Source of the DNA: JACVRX01 sp046726315
GTDB lineage: Bacteria; Actinomycetota; Actinomycetes; Jiangellales; Jiangellaceae
Length of the DNA stretch: 64,000 nt
Direction: 5' to 3'
Assembly: GCA_046726315.1 (NCBI GenBank)
Contig: JBKPAG010000015.1
Coordinates: forward strand, 1 to 64,000
Shown here: one piece after another, positions 26,909 to 36,202 of the stretch
Position numbering within the stretch: the first letter of the stretch is position 1
Layout: each line of letters starts with the position of its first letter
Made by a program: the position numbers and the translations under genes
Notes under the pieces: generated by a model
What the model saw: the letters and a program-made list of their open reading frames with translations, nothing else
Told to the model about the DNA's origin: nothing
Databases searched by the model: none

Positions 26909-27885
26909 CGTCGCCGGTCACCGACCAATCGACGGCCGACCATGCCCGCAGTGCGCTGACCGACCTTCGTCGCGAGGTCGCGAAGGCCGTCGTTGGCCAG
27001 GACTCGGTAGTGACCGGCCTGGTGATCGCCCTGCTCTGCAGGGGTCACGTCTTGCTCGAGGGCGTTCCTGGTGTGGCAAAAACACTGCTTGTGCGTGCCC
27101 TGGCAGCGGCGCTGGACGTCGAGACCAAGCGGGTGCAGTTCACGCCCGACCTGATGCCCGGAGATGTCACCGGCTCGTTGGTCTACGACGCGCGCACGGC
27201 TCAGTTCTCCTTCTCGGCCGGGCCGGTCTTCACCAACCTCCTGCTCGCCGACGAGATCAACCGGACACCTCCGAAGACCCAGGCGGCATTGCTCGAAGCG
27301 ATGGAGGAGCGCCAGGTCTCCGTGGACGGGGTACCCCGGCCGTTGCCGGAACCGTTCGTCGTCGCCGCAACGCAGAACCCGATCGAGTACGAGGGCACCT
27401 ACCCGTTGCCAGAGGCGCAGCTCGACCGGTTCCTGCTCAAACTGACGGTTCCCGTACCCAATCGCGACGACGAGATCGCTGTCTTGCAGCGGCATGCGGA
27501 CGGCTTCGACCCGCGCGATCTCGCGGCCGCGGGCGTGTCCCGCGTCGCCGGCCCGGCGGATCTCGCCGCCGGGCGGACCGCTGTGCTCGGCGTGCGGACC
27601 GGCGGTGACGTGCTCGGATATGTCGTGGACGTGTGTCGCGCCACGCGTTCGTCGCCGTCGCTGCAACTAGGGGTGTCGCCTCGCGGCGCGACCATGTTGC
27701 TCGCCACGAGCAGGGCCTGGGCCTGGCTGTCCGGGCGCGATTTCGTGACCCCGGACGACGTCAAGGCATTGGCTCGGCCCACCCTGCGGCACCGGGTGAT
27801 CCTGCGGCCCGAGGCCGAACTCGAGGGCGTTACCGCCGACTCGGTGCTCGACACCGTGCTCGCTACCGTGCCCGTCCCGCGATGA
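26905..27885 (+). CDS. MoxR-family AAA+ ATPase
   Basis: MoxR ATPases act with VWA-domain proteins as chaperones that mature or insert metal into other complexes. The 326-residue protein has Walker A GVPGVAKT at residues 53-60, Walker B LLLADEINR at about 112-120 and sensor ATQNPIEYEGTYPLPEAQLD near 180, with SPRGATMLL and HRVILRPEAE in the lid. It is therefore a complete MRP-subfamily member. The ATG overlaps the DUF4350 stop. The DUF58 protein encoded next is the expected VWA-like partner. The target complex is not identifiable from this locus. Confidence 0.93.
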   Translation: MTSPVTDQSTADHARSALTDLRREVAKAVVGQDSVVTGLVIALLCRGHVLLEGVPGVAKTLLVRALAAALDVETKRVQFTPDLMPGDVTGSLVYDARTAQFSFSAGPVFTNLLLADEINRTPPKTQAALLEAMEERQVSVDGVPRPLPEPFVVAATQNPIEYEGTYPLPEAQLDRFLLKLTVPVPNRDDEIAVLQRHADGFDPRDLAAAGVSRVAGPADLAAGRTAVLGVRTGGDVLGYVVDVCRATRSSPSLQLGVSPRGATMLLATSRAWAWLSGRDFVTPDDVKALARPTLRHRVILRPEAELEGVTADSVLDTVLATVPVPR

Positions 27886-27896
27886 TGCCAGTCGAA

Positions 27897-27939
27897 CTCG
27901 AGACAGGTACGGGAGTCCCACCGGCTGACCTGTCTCGAG
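27897..27939. promoter_or_regulatory. Perfect 12-base inverted repeat in the moxR-DUF58 gap
   Basis: CTCGAGACAGGT at 27897-27908 is repeated inverted as ACCTGTCTCGAG at 27928-27939, with a 19-base spacer that itself contains GGGAGTCCC. The element fills most of the 73-base gap inside an otherwise tightly overlapping operon. It could be an RNA hairpin that tunes expression or mRNA stability of the DUF58 gene, or a protein-binding dyad. There is no T-run, so a strong terminator is unlikely. Confidence 0.5.
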
Positions 27940-27958
27940 ATCCATTGGTGGTGTTGCA

Positions 27959-29251
27959 ATGGTGCTGACGGGCCGCGCCGCGCTGCTCGCGGCGCTGGGC
28001 GCCGTGATCGTCGGCCTCGCGGTGCCGTCGATGGCTGGCGTGCTGGTTGTCAGCGGCGTCGTGCTGATGCTGTGCGTGGTCGACGCGGTGCTCGCCGGCC
28101 CGGTACGTCCGCTCCGGCTGTACCGGACCGGCGACCGCACCGTTCGGCTCGGCCAGCCCGCGCAGGTGACCCTGCACGTGCGCAACGATCGGCGCCGGGT
28201 TCGCGGCCGGTTGCGCGACGCCTGGCAACCGTCGGCCGGAGCGTCGGGCGAGCGGGTATCAATCGACGTGCCGACTGGCGAACGCCGAACCGTTGCCGTC
28301 ACTCTCCGGCCGACCCGACGTGGCGACCGGCCGGCTGACCGAGTCACCGTGCGTAGTTTCGGGGCGCTGGGGCTGGCCGGCCGACAAGGAACACACATCG
28401 TTCCGTGGACGCTGCGCGTGCTTCCGCCGTTCCACTCCCGCCGACACCTACCGTCCCGACTTGCTCAGCTGCGCGAGTTGGACGGCCGATCGGCCGTGCG
28501 CATCCGGGGTGCCGGCACCGAGTTCGACTCTTTGCGCGAGTACGTCGTCGGCGACGACACCCGCTCGATCGACTGGCGGGCGACGGCTCGCGGCGGTGGC
28601 GTCGTCGTCCGGACGTGGCGACCCGAGCGGGATCGGCACGTGCTACTCGTCCTAGACACCGGTCGGACGTCGGCCGGCCGGGTCGGCGATGCGCCCAGGC
28701 TGGATGCGGCCATGGACGCAGCGCTGTTGCTGGCGGCACTGGCTACCCGCGCCGGTGACCGGGTCGACCTGCTCGCGTTCGACCGGCGCACTCGGGCCCT
28801 GGTCGAACGGCCGTCGCCTACCGAGACTCTGCCCCGGCTCGTCGACGCCATGGCGAACCTGGAGCCCGAGTTGCTCGAGACCGACTACCGCGCGCTCGCA
28901 GTGGAGGTATTACGCCGGGCGGGACGACACTCGTTCGTCGTGTTGTTCACCGGGCTCGACGCGGGTCCGGTCGAGGACGGGCTGTTGCCAGTGCTCGGGC
29001 ACCTCACGCATCGGCACGCGGTGCTCGTCGCCGCCGTCGCCGATCCGCGGTTGGCCGAAATGGCCCAGTCGCGCGGCGACACGGCCGCCGTTTACGGCGC
29101 AGCGGCCGCCGAGCGTGACCGGGCCGGGCGGGTCCGGGTATCCCGCCTGCTGGAGCGCCATGACGCCCACGTCGTCGACGCGTTGCCGGAGGACCTTCCG
29201 CCCGCGGTCGCCGACGCGTACCTAGCACTGAAGGCCGCCGGGCGCCTTTGA
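27959..29251 (+). CDS. DUF58 domain protein (VWA-like MoxR partner)
   Basis: The 430-residue protein starts with two close membrane helices (about residues 8-45). A beta-rich region follows, then the DUF58 domain with RGAGTEFDSLREYVVGDDTR and SIDWRATARGGGVVVRTW (about 180-220), the family signature. The final third is VWA-like: VLLVLDTGRTSAGRVGDAPR contains a partial MIDAS-type DxG/S pattern. The neighbouring MoxR ATPase is the usual partner. The ATG at 27959 follows a gap holding an inverted repeat, in contrast to the overlapping genes before it. Confidence 0.9.
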   Translation: MVLTGRAALLAALGAVIVGLAVPSMAGVLVVSGVVLMLCVVDAVLAGPVRPLRLYRTGDRTVRLGQPAQVTLHVRNDRRRVRGRLRDAWQPSAGASGERVSIDVPTGERRTVAVTLRPTRRGDRPADRVTVRSFGALGLAGRQGTHIVPWTLRVLPPFHSRRHLPSRLAQLRELDGRSAVRIRGAGTEFDSLREYVVGDDTRSIDWRATARGGGVVVRTWRPERDRHVLLVLDTGRTSAGRVGDAPRLDAAMDAALLLAALATRAGDRVDLLAFDRRTRALVERPSPTETLPRLVDAMANLEPELLETDYRALAVEVLRRAGRHSFVVLFTGLDAGPVEDGLLPVLGHLTHRHAVLVAAVADPRLAEMAQSRGDTAAVYGAAAAERDRAGRVRVSRLLERHDAHVVDALPEDLPPAVADAYLALKAAGRL

Positions 29252-29258
29252 GGCCCTA

Positions 29259-29291
29259 GGTGGATACCACCATTGCCGTCACGCGGCGGCA
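29259..29291. terminator. Tandem short hairpins between convergent genes
   Basis: GGTGG-ATA-CCACC at 29259-29271 is followed by TGCCG and CGGCA arms at 29274-29278 and 29287-29291. They lie just after the DUF58 stop in the 134-base convergent gap with the SpoIIM gene. The position suits a transcription end for the MoxR operon. The rest of the gap holds nothing recognisable. Confidence 0.35.
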
Positions 29292-29385
29292 CGAAGAGGT
29301 CAAGTCCTGTGGAATCCCACCACGAGCGGCCTGAGAGCAACGCCGTCCCCTTCGCGGCTCTCCGAGATCGAACTCCGGCGATCCG

Positions 29386-30387
29386 TCACGCAGCGACCGG
29401 CAGGGCATCGCCACGGTCGGTGACAGCGACGTCGCCGGTCTCGCCTGCTTGCGCGGCCCATCGGCCGTAGGTCCAGATGTAGGCCAGCAACGCCGCCTCG
29501 GCGGACACGCCGATGGCGATCCGCGCCCACGTGGGCAGCCCCGACGGCGTGACGAACGCCTCGATGACGCCGGACACGAGCAGCACGCCAGTCAGGCCGA
29601 TCGCGATTCCGACCGCAGCCCGGCCCTGCTCGGCGAGCGCGTCTGCCCGCGACCGCGGGCCGGGATCGATCACCGTCCAGCCAAGTCGCAGCCCCGTTCC
29701 CGCAGCGATGAATACGGCCGTGAGCTCGAGCAGCCCGTGTGGGGTGATCAGACCGAAGAAGATGTCCAGTCGACCATGGGCGGCCATCAACCCGGCAGCC
29801 ACGGCGACGTTGACCGCGTTGGTCATCAGGATGTACAACACCGGCAGCCCCAGAAACACCCCGAGGACAAGTGTTCCGGCGGCCACCCAGGCGTTGTTGG
29901 TCCACACCTGGGCGGCAAACGAAGCAGCGGGATTGGCCGAGTAATAGTCCTCGAAGTCCCGCTCGACCAGGCGACGGATCTCCTCGGGCGCGGCGATGCT
30001 CGCCTGCACATCCGGCGTCGCGGCGACCCACCACGCGATCAGCGTGGACACCGCGACGAATACCAAAGCGGTCGGGACCCACCAGTGCCGAGACCGGTAA
30101 ACAGCAGCCGGGAACCGCTGGGTCACGAATGTGAGCACATCTCCCCAGCCCGGGTCGGGTGATCCCGAGATCGCAGTGCGAGCTCGGCCTACTAATGCCG
30201 ACAGCTTCGCGAGTAGCGCAGGGTCCGGCGCAGCAGACCGCACCACAGACAGGTGCGTCGACGCCCGCCGGTACAAGGCGACGAGCTCATCGGCCTCTGG
30301 GCCGGAAAGCTTGCCCCGAGGGCGGGCCAAGGTGTCCAGACGGTCCCATTCGGCCCGGTGGGCGGCCACAAAGGCGTCCACGTCCAC
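29386..30387 (-). CDS. SpoIIM-like (stage II sporulation protein M family) membrane protein
   Basis: The 333-residue protein belongs to the SpoIIM family of integral membrane proteins, here outside any sporulation operon. The cytoplasmic N-terminus includes LVALYRRASTHLSVVRS. Four to five helices follow, with the family segments NPAASFAAQVWTNNAWVAAG and FFGLITPHGLLELTAVFIAAG. In actinobacteria these genes sit beside MoxR, DUF58 and RDD genes, as here, suggesting a shared membrane function. The GTG at 30387 gives VDVDAFVAAHRAEWDRL, the expected N-terminus; the open frame to 30948 is the antisense of the RDD gene. Its start codon lies only 19 bases from that of the divergent RDD gene. Confidence 0.88.
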   Translation of the reverse strand: MDVDAFVAAHRAEWDRLDTLARPRGKLSGPEADELVALYRRASTHLSVVRSAAPDPALLAKLSALVGRARTAISGSPDPGWGDVLTFVTQRFPAAVYRSRHWWVPTALVFVAVSTLIAWWVAATPDVQASIAAPEEIRRLVERDFEDYYSANPAASFAAQVWTNNAWVAAGTLVLGVFLGLPVLYILMTNAVNVAVAAGLMAAHGRLDIFFGLITPHGLLELTAVFIAAGTGLRLGWTVIDPGPRSRADALAEQGRAAVGIAIGLTGVLLVSGVIEAFVTPSGLPTWARIAIGVSAEAALLAYIWTYGRWAAQAGETGDVAVTDRGDALPVAA

Positions 30388-30406
30388 GGCTGGCAGACTA
30401 GCCACG

Positions 30407-31282
30407 GTGAGCGACCTGGTGACCGGCGAGGCCGTGCCGCTGGAGATGCGACTGGCCAAGCTGCCGTCGCGGGCGCTCGCGATCTTGATGGACTGGGCGT
30501 TGCTCGCGGTTATCGGCATTCCGCTCGCAATCGCGCTCGGATCCGCCATGTCCTCGGTGGATCCTGCGTTGCAGGCGACTATCGCGCTGCTCGGGTTCAT
30601 CGGACTGTTCCTCGGCGTTCCGGTCCTGATCGAGACCTTCACCCGGGGACGGTCGGTAGGCAAGCTTGCCCTCGGCCTGCGCGTCGTCCGCGACGACGGT
30701 GGCCCAGTTCGCTTCCGGCACGCCCTCACCCGCGGACTCGCCGGCGTGTTCGTGGACTTCTTGTTGACGTTTGGCGTCGGGGCGATCATCTGCTCATTGC
30801 TCAACGAGCGAGGTAAGCGGGTCGGCGACATCATGGCGGGAACAGTCGTCGTCCGGGAGCGGGCGCCCGCCCGTTCCGCACCCATGCCGGAAGTTCCACC
30901 GCACCTGGCCACATGGGCAAGGGGTCTCGAACTCTCCCGACTCCCCATCGACGTGGGTTTGGCCGTCCGCAGCTACCTCAGCCGCTACCCACAGCTCGCT
31001 CCTGCTGTGCGCGACCAGATGGGCACACAACTGGCAGCCGAAGTCGCGCAGGTGGTCACTCCCGCCCCGCCGCCCGGAACGCCGGCATGGGCCTACCTCG
31101 CCGCGGTGCTCGGAGAACGTGGTCGACGCGATTCCGAGCGATTCGCCGCAGCGATCGCGACGCGGCCGGCTCAGAACGGCGAGCCAGAGATACCGGCCAC
31201 TCCGGATCGCGAACCACCGGCCGCTGCCACTCCTGCACGCGAACAACCTGGCCCACCCGGCGGGTTCACACCCCCGACCTGA
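30407..31282 (+). CDS. RDD family membrane protein
   Basis: The 291-residue protein has an RDD domain of about 140 residues with three hydrophobic segments. The conserved residues are in LPSRALAILMDWALL (Arg and Asp), RGRSVGKLALGLRVV and RHALTRGLAGVFVDF. A cytoplasmic tail of about 140 residues follows, rich in Pro and Ala at the end. RDD proteins are thought to act in transport; some are Na+/H+ antiporters. The GTG start at 30407 (VSDLVTGEAVPLEMRLA) is the first plausible one. It is divergent from SpoIIM with only 19 bases between start codons, so promoters must lie within the opposite coding regions or transcripts are leaderless. Confidence 0.88.
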   Translation: MSDLVTGEAVPLEMRLAKLPSRALAILMDWALLAVIGIPLAIALGSAMSSVDPALQATIALLGFIGLFLGVPVLIETFTRGRSVGKLALGLRVVRDDGGPVRFRHALTRGLAGVFVDFLLTFGVGAIICSLLNERGKRVGDIMAGTVVVRERAPARSAPMPEVPPHLATWARGLELSRLPIDVGLAVRSYLSRYPQLAPAVRDQMGTQLAAEVAQVVTPAPPPGTPAWAYLAAVLGERGRRDSERFAAAIATRPAQNGEPEIPATPDREPPAAATPAREQPGPPGGFTPPT

Positions 31283-31313
31283 AGGCAGTCCTCGCTGCCG
31301 TCATGTTCTCCGA

Positions 31314-31382
31314 TCCTCGCTGAATAACTCCGCGCCTAAACAGACAAATCGACCTTCGAAACGCGGAAATATTCAGCGAGGA
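31314..31382. repeat. Long perfect inverted repeat in convergent gap
   Basis: TCCTCGCTGAATA at 31314-31326 is exactly inverted as TATTCAGCGAGGA at 31370-31382. Inside, TCCGCG faces CGCGGA, making a two-part stem of 13 plus 6 pairs around a loop of about 27 bases. The element is richer in A and T than its surroundings. It lies between the convergent RDD and polymerase-domain genes, and a smaller hairpin (GGCAG-TCCTCG-CTGCC) lies just to its left. It is probably a bidirectional terminator. A small palindromic repeat element is the alternative; no flanking target duplication is obvious. Confidence 0.55.
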
Positions 31383-31411
31383 CGCGATGGCGCACGCGCA
31401 GACGGCCGCTG

Positions 31412-32368
31412 CTATTGTTCGCGAGCCCTGGCCCGGCGTTTCCCCTCGTGCATCGCCTGCACCCGCGCGATCGGTATGGCGCGCCCCTCGTCGACGAGGT
31501 CCGCCGGCAGCAGTTGTGGCTCGGGCATTGCGTCCTGCCACGGGTCGCCGTCGGCGAGCAACGAGGATGCGGTGCGGATGGTGAAGTCAGCCGGAACCAC
31601 CTGGTCGAGCTGATCCCAGGCAACCGGGAAGGAGACGGGGGCACCGGGGCGGACTCGCGGACTGTAGGCCGCGACTACGGTCGCGCCGCCGGACCGAGTG
31701 GAGTCGATGAACACCTTTCCGTGCCGGTCCTCCACGATGTACGCCGTCGTCGCGACGTCTGGGTCGAGCCGTTCTGCCCGAGCGGCGAGCGCCCTTGTTG
31801 CGGCGGCCGCATCCTCGATCGTCACCCGGATGTCGAGGGGGACGTAGATGTGCAGGCCCTTTGCTCCGCTGGTTTTGGCCGCGCCGGCCAACCCTGCATC
31901 TGTCAGTGCCTGCTGCACCAGCCGGGCCACGCGGACGACGTCCGGGAAGGTATCACCAGCCGGTGGATCCAGGTCGAGAATCAGGTGGGTGATGTGACCG
32001 GTGGCGCCGCGGACCATGGTCGGGTGGTACTCAACGGCGCGCTGGTTAGCGAACCACAGCAGCGTCCGACGGTCCTCGCAGAGGGCGTAAGTCACCTCGC
32101 GCCGAGACGCCTCGGCCCACACGGTCGTCGTCCGGACCCAATCCGGTGTGTACTTGGGCACGTTCTTCTGCATGAACGGCGGCTGCCTAGGTCGCACCCG
32201 GATCACCGACAGCGGACGGTCCCGCAGCCCTGGCAGGATGCGGTCCCGGACAGCGTCCAGGTAATCGACCAGGTGCCGCTTGGTCGCGTTCGCTCCATCG
32301 AACAAAGGCTGGTCGAGGTTGGTCAGCTCCACCCCAGCACGCGATTCCACCGCGCGCTCGCGGCTCAC
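31412..32368 (-). CDS. LigD-type DNA polymerase/primase domain protein
   Basis: The 318-residue protein is a stand-alone archaeo-eukaryotic primase-type polymerase domain, as found in LigD and in mycobacterial PrimC-like proteins. It has LILDLDPPAGD (metal-binding DxD), KTSGAKGLHIYVPL (the conserved SGxKGLH motif) and KVFIDSTRSGGATVVAAYS. It probably adds ribo- or deoxynucleotides at breaks or gaps during end joining or excision repair. No Ku or ligase gene is next to it. The GTG at 32368 has a GAAAGGAAC site upstream. It starts 38 bases after the ahcY stop and may be co-transcribed with that gene, although no functional link is evident. Confidence 0.88.
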   Translation of the reverse strand: MSRERAVESRAGVELTNLDQPLFDGANATKRHLVDYLDAVRDRILPGLRDRPLSVIRVRPRQPPFMQKNVPKYTPDWVRTTTVWAEASRREVTYALCEDRRTLLWFANQRAVEYHPTMVRGATGHITHLILDLDPPAGDTFPDVVRVARLVQQALTDAGLAGAAKTSGAKGLHIYVPLDIRVTIEDAAAATRALAARAERLDPDVATTAYIVEDRHGKVFIDSTRSGGATVVAAYSPRVRPGAPVSFPVAWDQLDQVVPADFTIRTASSLLADGDPWQDAMPEPQLLPADLVDEGRAIPIARVQAMHEGKRRARAREQ

Positions 32369-32406
32369 AGCGTTCCTTTCGCGCGTCGAATTGTGCGCTC
32401 GCTCTC

Positions 32407-33837
<1,431 letters not shown>

Positions 33838-33870
33838 TGCTCCAACTCCTCCACGATGGACGGGACGGGT

Positions 33871-33940
33871 GCGTAAGAACACAAGAACGGCACCGAAGAG
33901 GTTGCCGGTGAGCACCCAAGGGCCGATCGCGTTCCGACGC
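33871..33940 (-). promoter_or_regulatory. Candidate SAM-I/IV clan riboswitch in the ahcY leader
   Basis: On the minus strand the leader contains GGCCC, eleven bases, then CCGGCAACC, then five bases and GGTGCCG. This order matches the conserved core of SAM-I and SAM-IV riboswitches (GGCCC...GGCAACC...GGTGCC). The GGAAC upstream can pair with a GTTCT downstream as part of a closing stem. The P3-equivalent hairpin would be very short (ACC-TCTTC-GGT), which is a weakness. If real, it would sense S-adenosylmethionine and tune SAH hydrolase. It is called by eye only. Confidence 0.4.
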
Positions 33941-33998
33941 CCCCGGCACGGCCCATCTGGACCCGCGGCATCACCTGCGCCGGGTGTACCGAAGCAGT

Positions 33999-34955
33999 CT
34001 ACGGGGTCGGTGGAGCCGCAGAAACGGCCCGGTCGACGTCGGGCTCCAAATAGATGACGGTGGCCTCGGGCACGACTGCGCGCACCCGTTCCTCGGCGGC
34101 GTCGATCGCCGCCGCGATCTCCGCGCCGCTCTGGGTCGGCCCAACGCTGATCTTGGCCGTGACGAGCAGCTCCTCCGGGCCGACATAGAGCGTGCGCAGG
34201 TGGATGACCCTTCCGGAGCCCTCGGCCGCGAGGGCCATGCCGATCTTCTTGACGACGCCCTCGGAGGCTCCTTCGCCGATGAGCAGGCTGGACATCTCCA
34301 TGGCCAGGATCGCGGCGATGATCACCAACAGGATCCCGATTCCGGCAGTCCCGGCGACGTCCCAGTACCCGTTGCCGGTGATCAACGTCATCCCGACGCC
34401 GATCAGCGCCAAGACCAGCCCGAGCAGCGCAGCGACGTCCTCGAGCAGGATGACCGGCAGCTCGGGTGCCTTGGCGCGCCGGACGAAGCTGACCCACGAC
34501 TTGCCGCCGCGGATCTTGTTGGACTCAATGACAGCAGTCCGCAAGGAGAAGCTCTCCATCACGATGGCCACTCCCAATACAACCAGCGGGACCCACCACC
34601 ATCCGCTCTCCAACAGCTCGTTGGGGTGACCCGCGTGCACCTCTTCGTACTTGTGGAAGGCCTCGTAGAGCGCAAACAGACCGCCGACGGCAAAAAGCAC
34701 GATGGACACGACGAAGGCGTAGACGTACCGCACCCGCCCGTAGCCGAATGGGTGGGTTTCCGTGGCCTCTCTGGTCGCATGCCGCCCTCCGATCAGCAGC
34801 AGGACCTGGTTGCCGGCGTCGGCGACGGAGTGGACGGCCTCCGCGAGCATGGACGACGCCTGCGTCAAAAAGAAGGCGATGAACTTCGTGATCGCGATGC
34901 CGGCGTTTGCGAGCAGGGCCGCGATGACTGCCTTCGTCCCACCACTGGCCGCCAT
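33999..34955 (-). CDS. Cation diffusion facilitator (CDF) family transporter
   Basis: CDF proteins export divalent metals (Zn, Co, Fe, Mn) in exchange for protons. The 318-residue protein has six predicted helices. The metal-site region of helix 2, LAEAVHSVADAGNQVLLL, carries HxxxD. Helix 5 has LEDVAALLGLVLALIG with a lone acidic residue pair. A cytoplasmic domain of about 90 residues follows (VIHLRTLYVGPEELLVTAKI). HPFGYGRVRYVYAFVVS after helix 2 is typical. The ATG at 34955 has an AAAGGTAG site. The substrate metal is uncertain. It lies 34 bases after manA and probably shares its transcript. Confidence 0.92.
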   Translation of the reverse strand: MAASGGTKAVIAALLANAGIAITKFIAFFLTQASSMLAEAVHSVADAGNQVLLLIGGRHATREATETHPFGYGRVRYVYAFVVSIVLFAVGGLFALYEAFHKYEEVHAGHPNELLESGWWWVPLVVLGVAIVMESFSLRTAVIESNKIRGGKSWVSFVRRAKAPELPVILLEDVAALLGLVLALIGVGMTLITGNGYWDVAGTAGIGILLVIIAAILAMEMSSLLIGEGASEGVVKKIGMALAAEGSGRVIHLRTLYVGPEELLVTAKISVGPTQSGAEIAAAIDAAEERVRAVVPEATVIYLEPDVDRAVSAAPPTP

Positions 34956-34989
34956 GATGGCTACCTTTCGCTCGCAGTGCGGGCGATGG

Positions 34990-36201
34990 TCATCTTGCCT
35001 TATCGAGTGGCAGCAGCGCCGTCGTGGCGACAAACGCGACGCCGCCGCCCGTCAGCGCCAGCTCACCGCGATCGGCCGGGACGAAGGCCGAGCAGCCGCG
35101 ATCGAGTGTCGCCGACCGCCCGTCGACAGTGAGCACGGCCCGGCCCTCGGTAACGAGCACGATTCCCGATCCAACCCAAGTAACCGGTTCGCGGCCGAGT
35201 CGAATCCGGTGCAGGCGAACGTCGGTAACTCCGGCGAGTTCGAACACATCCTCGCCGCCCATCGTCGTCGGCGTCAGCCGGGGGTCCATGCCCGGCGCAT
35301 ACCGCAGAACGGCCAGCAGCTCCGGCACATCCACCCGTTTCGACGTGAGCCCGGCGCGCAACGTGTTGTCGGAAGCGGCTTGAGCCTCCACAACGACTCC
35401 GTGCAGGTAGCTGTGCGGCGTCCCGACGGGCACCGCGCACGCCTCGCCGGCCCGCAGCCGCACGATCTGGAGCAACGGCGTCAACACGACGCCTCGGTCG
35501 CCGGGAAACAGATCGGCGATGCCGGTCAGGGTTGTGAACGGCTCGGTTCCCGACCGTTCGGTCAGAGCAGCAGCGACTGCGTCTGCCAGCCTTGTGGTGC
35601 GGTCGTCGGGAAGGGTGAGGAGCCACCGAACGGTCTCCGCCAAGCCGTCCGGCGCTCGGATCAGCTCGACCGCTTCATCGAGCCCGGGAACCCCTAAGTC
35701 GCAGAGCAGTTCCTCTGCCTCGGTCGGAATGCGAAAGCCGATCAGTGCCACGAAGTCCGTCAGTGCGATGACTAGCTCGGGCTTGTGGAAGGGGTCACGG
35801 TACGAGCGGTCAGCTGCATCGAGTGGGATCTTCGCGTCGTTCTCCGCCGCGAAGCCGGCCTCGGCCAGCTCCTTGGTGGGATGAGCCTGAATCGACAGCG
35901 GTCGCTCCACGGCCAACACCTTCAGCAGGTAGGGCAGCCGAGGCCCGAAAGCCTCGACGGCATCCGTACCGAGCATGCTCATCGGGTCGCCCTGAACGAG
36001 TTCGCCCAGCCCGATCGAGCCTTCCGCCGTGTGGGCGAGCGACGGCGAGCCCTCGTGCGCACCGAGCCACAACTCCGCCTGTGGCTCGCCGGTCGGTGGC
36101 ACACCGAGCAGATCTGGGATTGCGCTCGGCGACCCCCACGGGTAGTAGCAAATCGGATTGTCGAGCATGTACACCACGTCTTCGGAACCTGGGCTCGCCA
36201 C
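34990..36201 (-). CDS. manA: Mannose-6-phosphate isomerase, class I
   Basis: ManA interconverts fructose-6-phosphate and mannose-6-phosphate, feeding GDP-mannose for mannosylated lipids and glycans. The 403-residue cupin protein has zinc ligands in SIQAHPTKELAEAGF (Gln and His), FHKPELVIAL (Glu) and GTPHSYLHGVVVEAQ (His). The near-N-terminal NPICYYPWGSPSAIPDLLG is typical. A GTG start at 36201 lies one base after the upstream SIS gene stop; an internal start nearer YMLDNPI is possible. Adjacent manB and a guanylyltransferase gene further right complete the mannose activation route. Confidence 0.95.
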   Translation of the reverse strand: MASPGSEDVVYMLDNPICYYPWGSPSAIPDLLGVPPTGEPQAELWLGAHEGSPSLAHTAEGSIGLGELVQGDPMSMLGTDAVEAFGPRLPYLLKVLAVERPLSIQAHPTKELAEAGFAAENDAKIPLDAADRSYRDPFHKPELVIALTDFVALIGFRIPTEAEELLCDLGVPGLDEAVELIRAPDGLAETVRWLLTLPDDRTTRLADAVAAALTERSGTEPFTTLTGIADLFPGDRGVVLTPLLQIVRLRAGEACAVPVGTPHSYLHGVVVEAQAASDNTLRAGLTSKRVDVPELLAVLRYAPGMDPRLTPTTMGGEDVFELAGVTDVRLHRIRLGREPVTWVGSGIVLVTEGRAVLTVDGRSATLDRGCSAFVPADRGELALTGGGVAFVATTALLPLDKAR

Positions 36202-36202
36202 G

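Noticed and set aside
30388..30948. N-terminal extension of the SpoIIM-like frame
   Set aside because: It runs antisense to the RDD gene, and family homology begins at the GTG at 30387.
33838..34497. N-terminal extension of the ahcY frame
   Set aside because: The extension reads antisense through the CDF gene and lacks homology; the ATG at 33837 has a good ribosome site and the family N-terminus.
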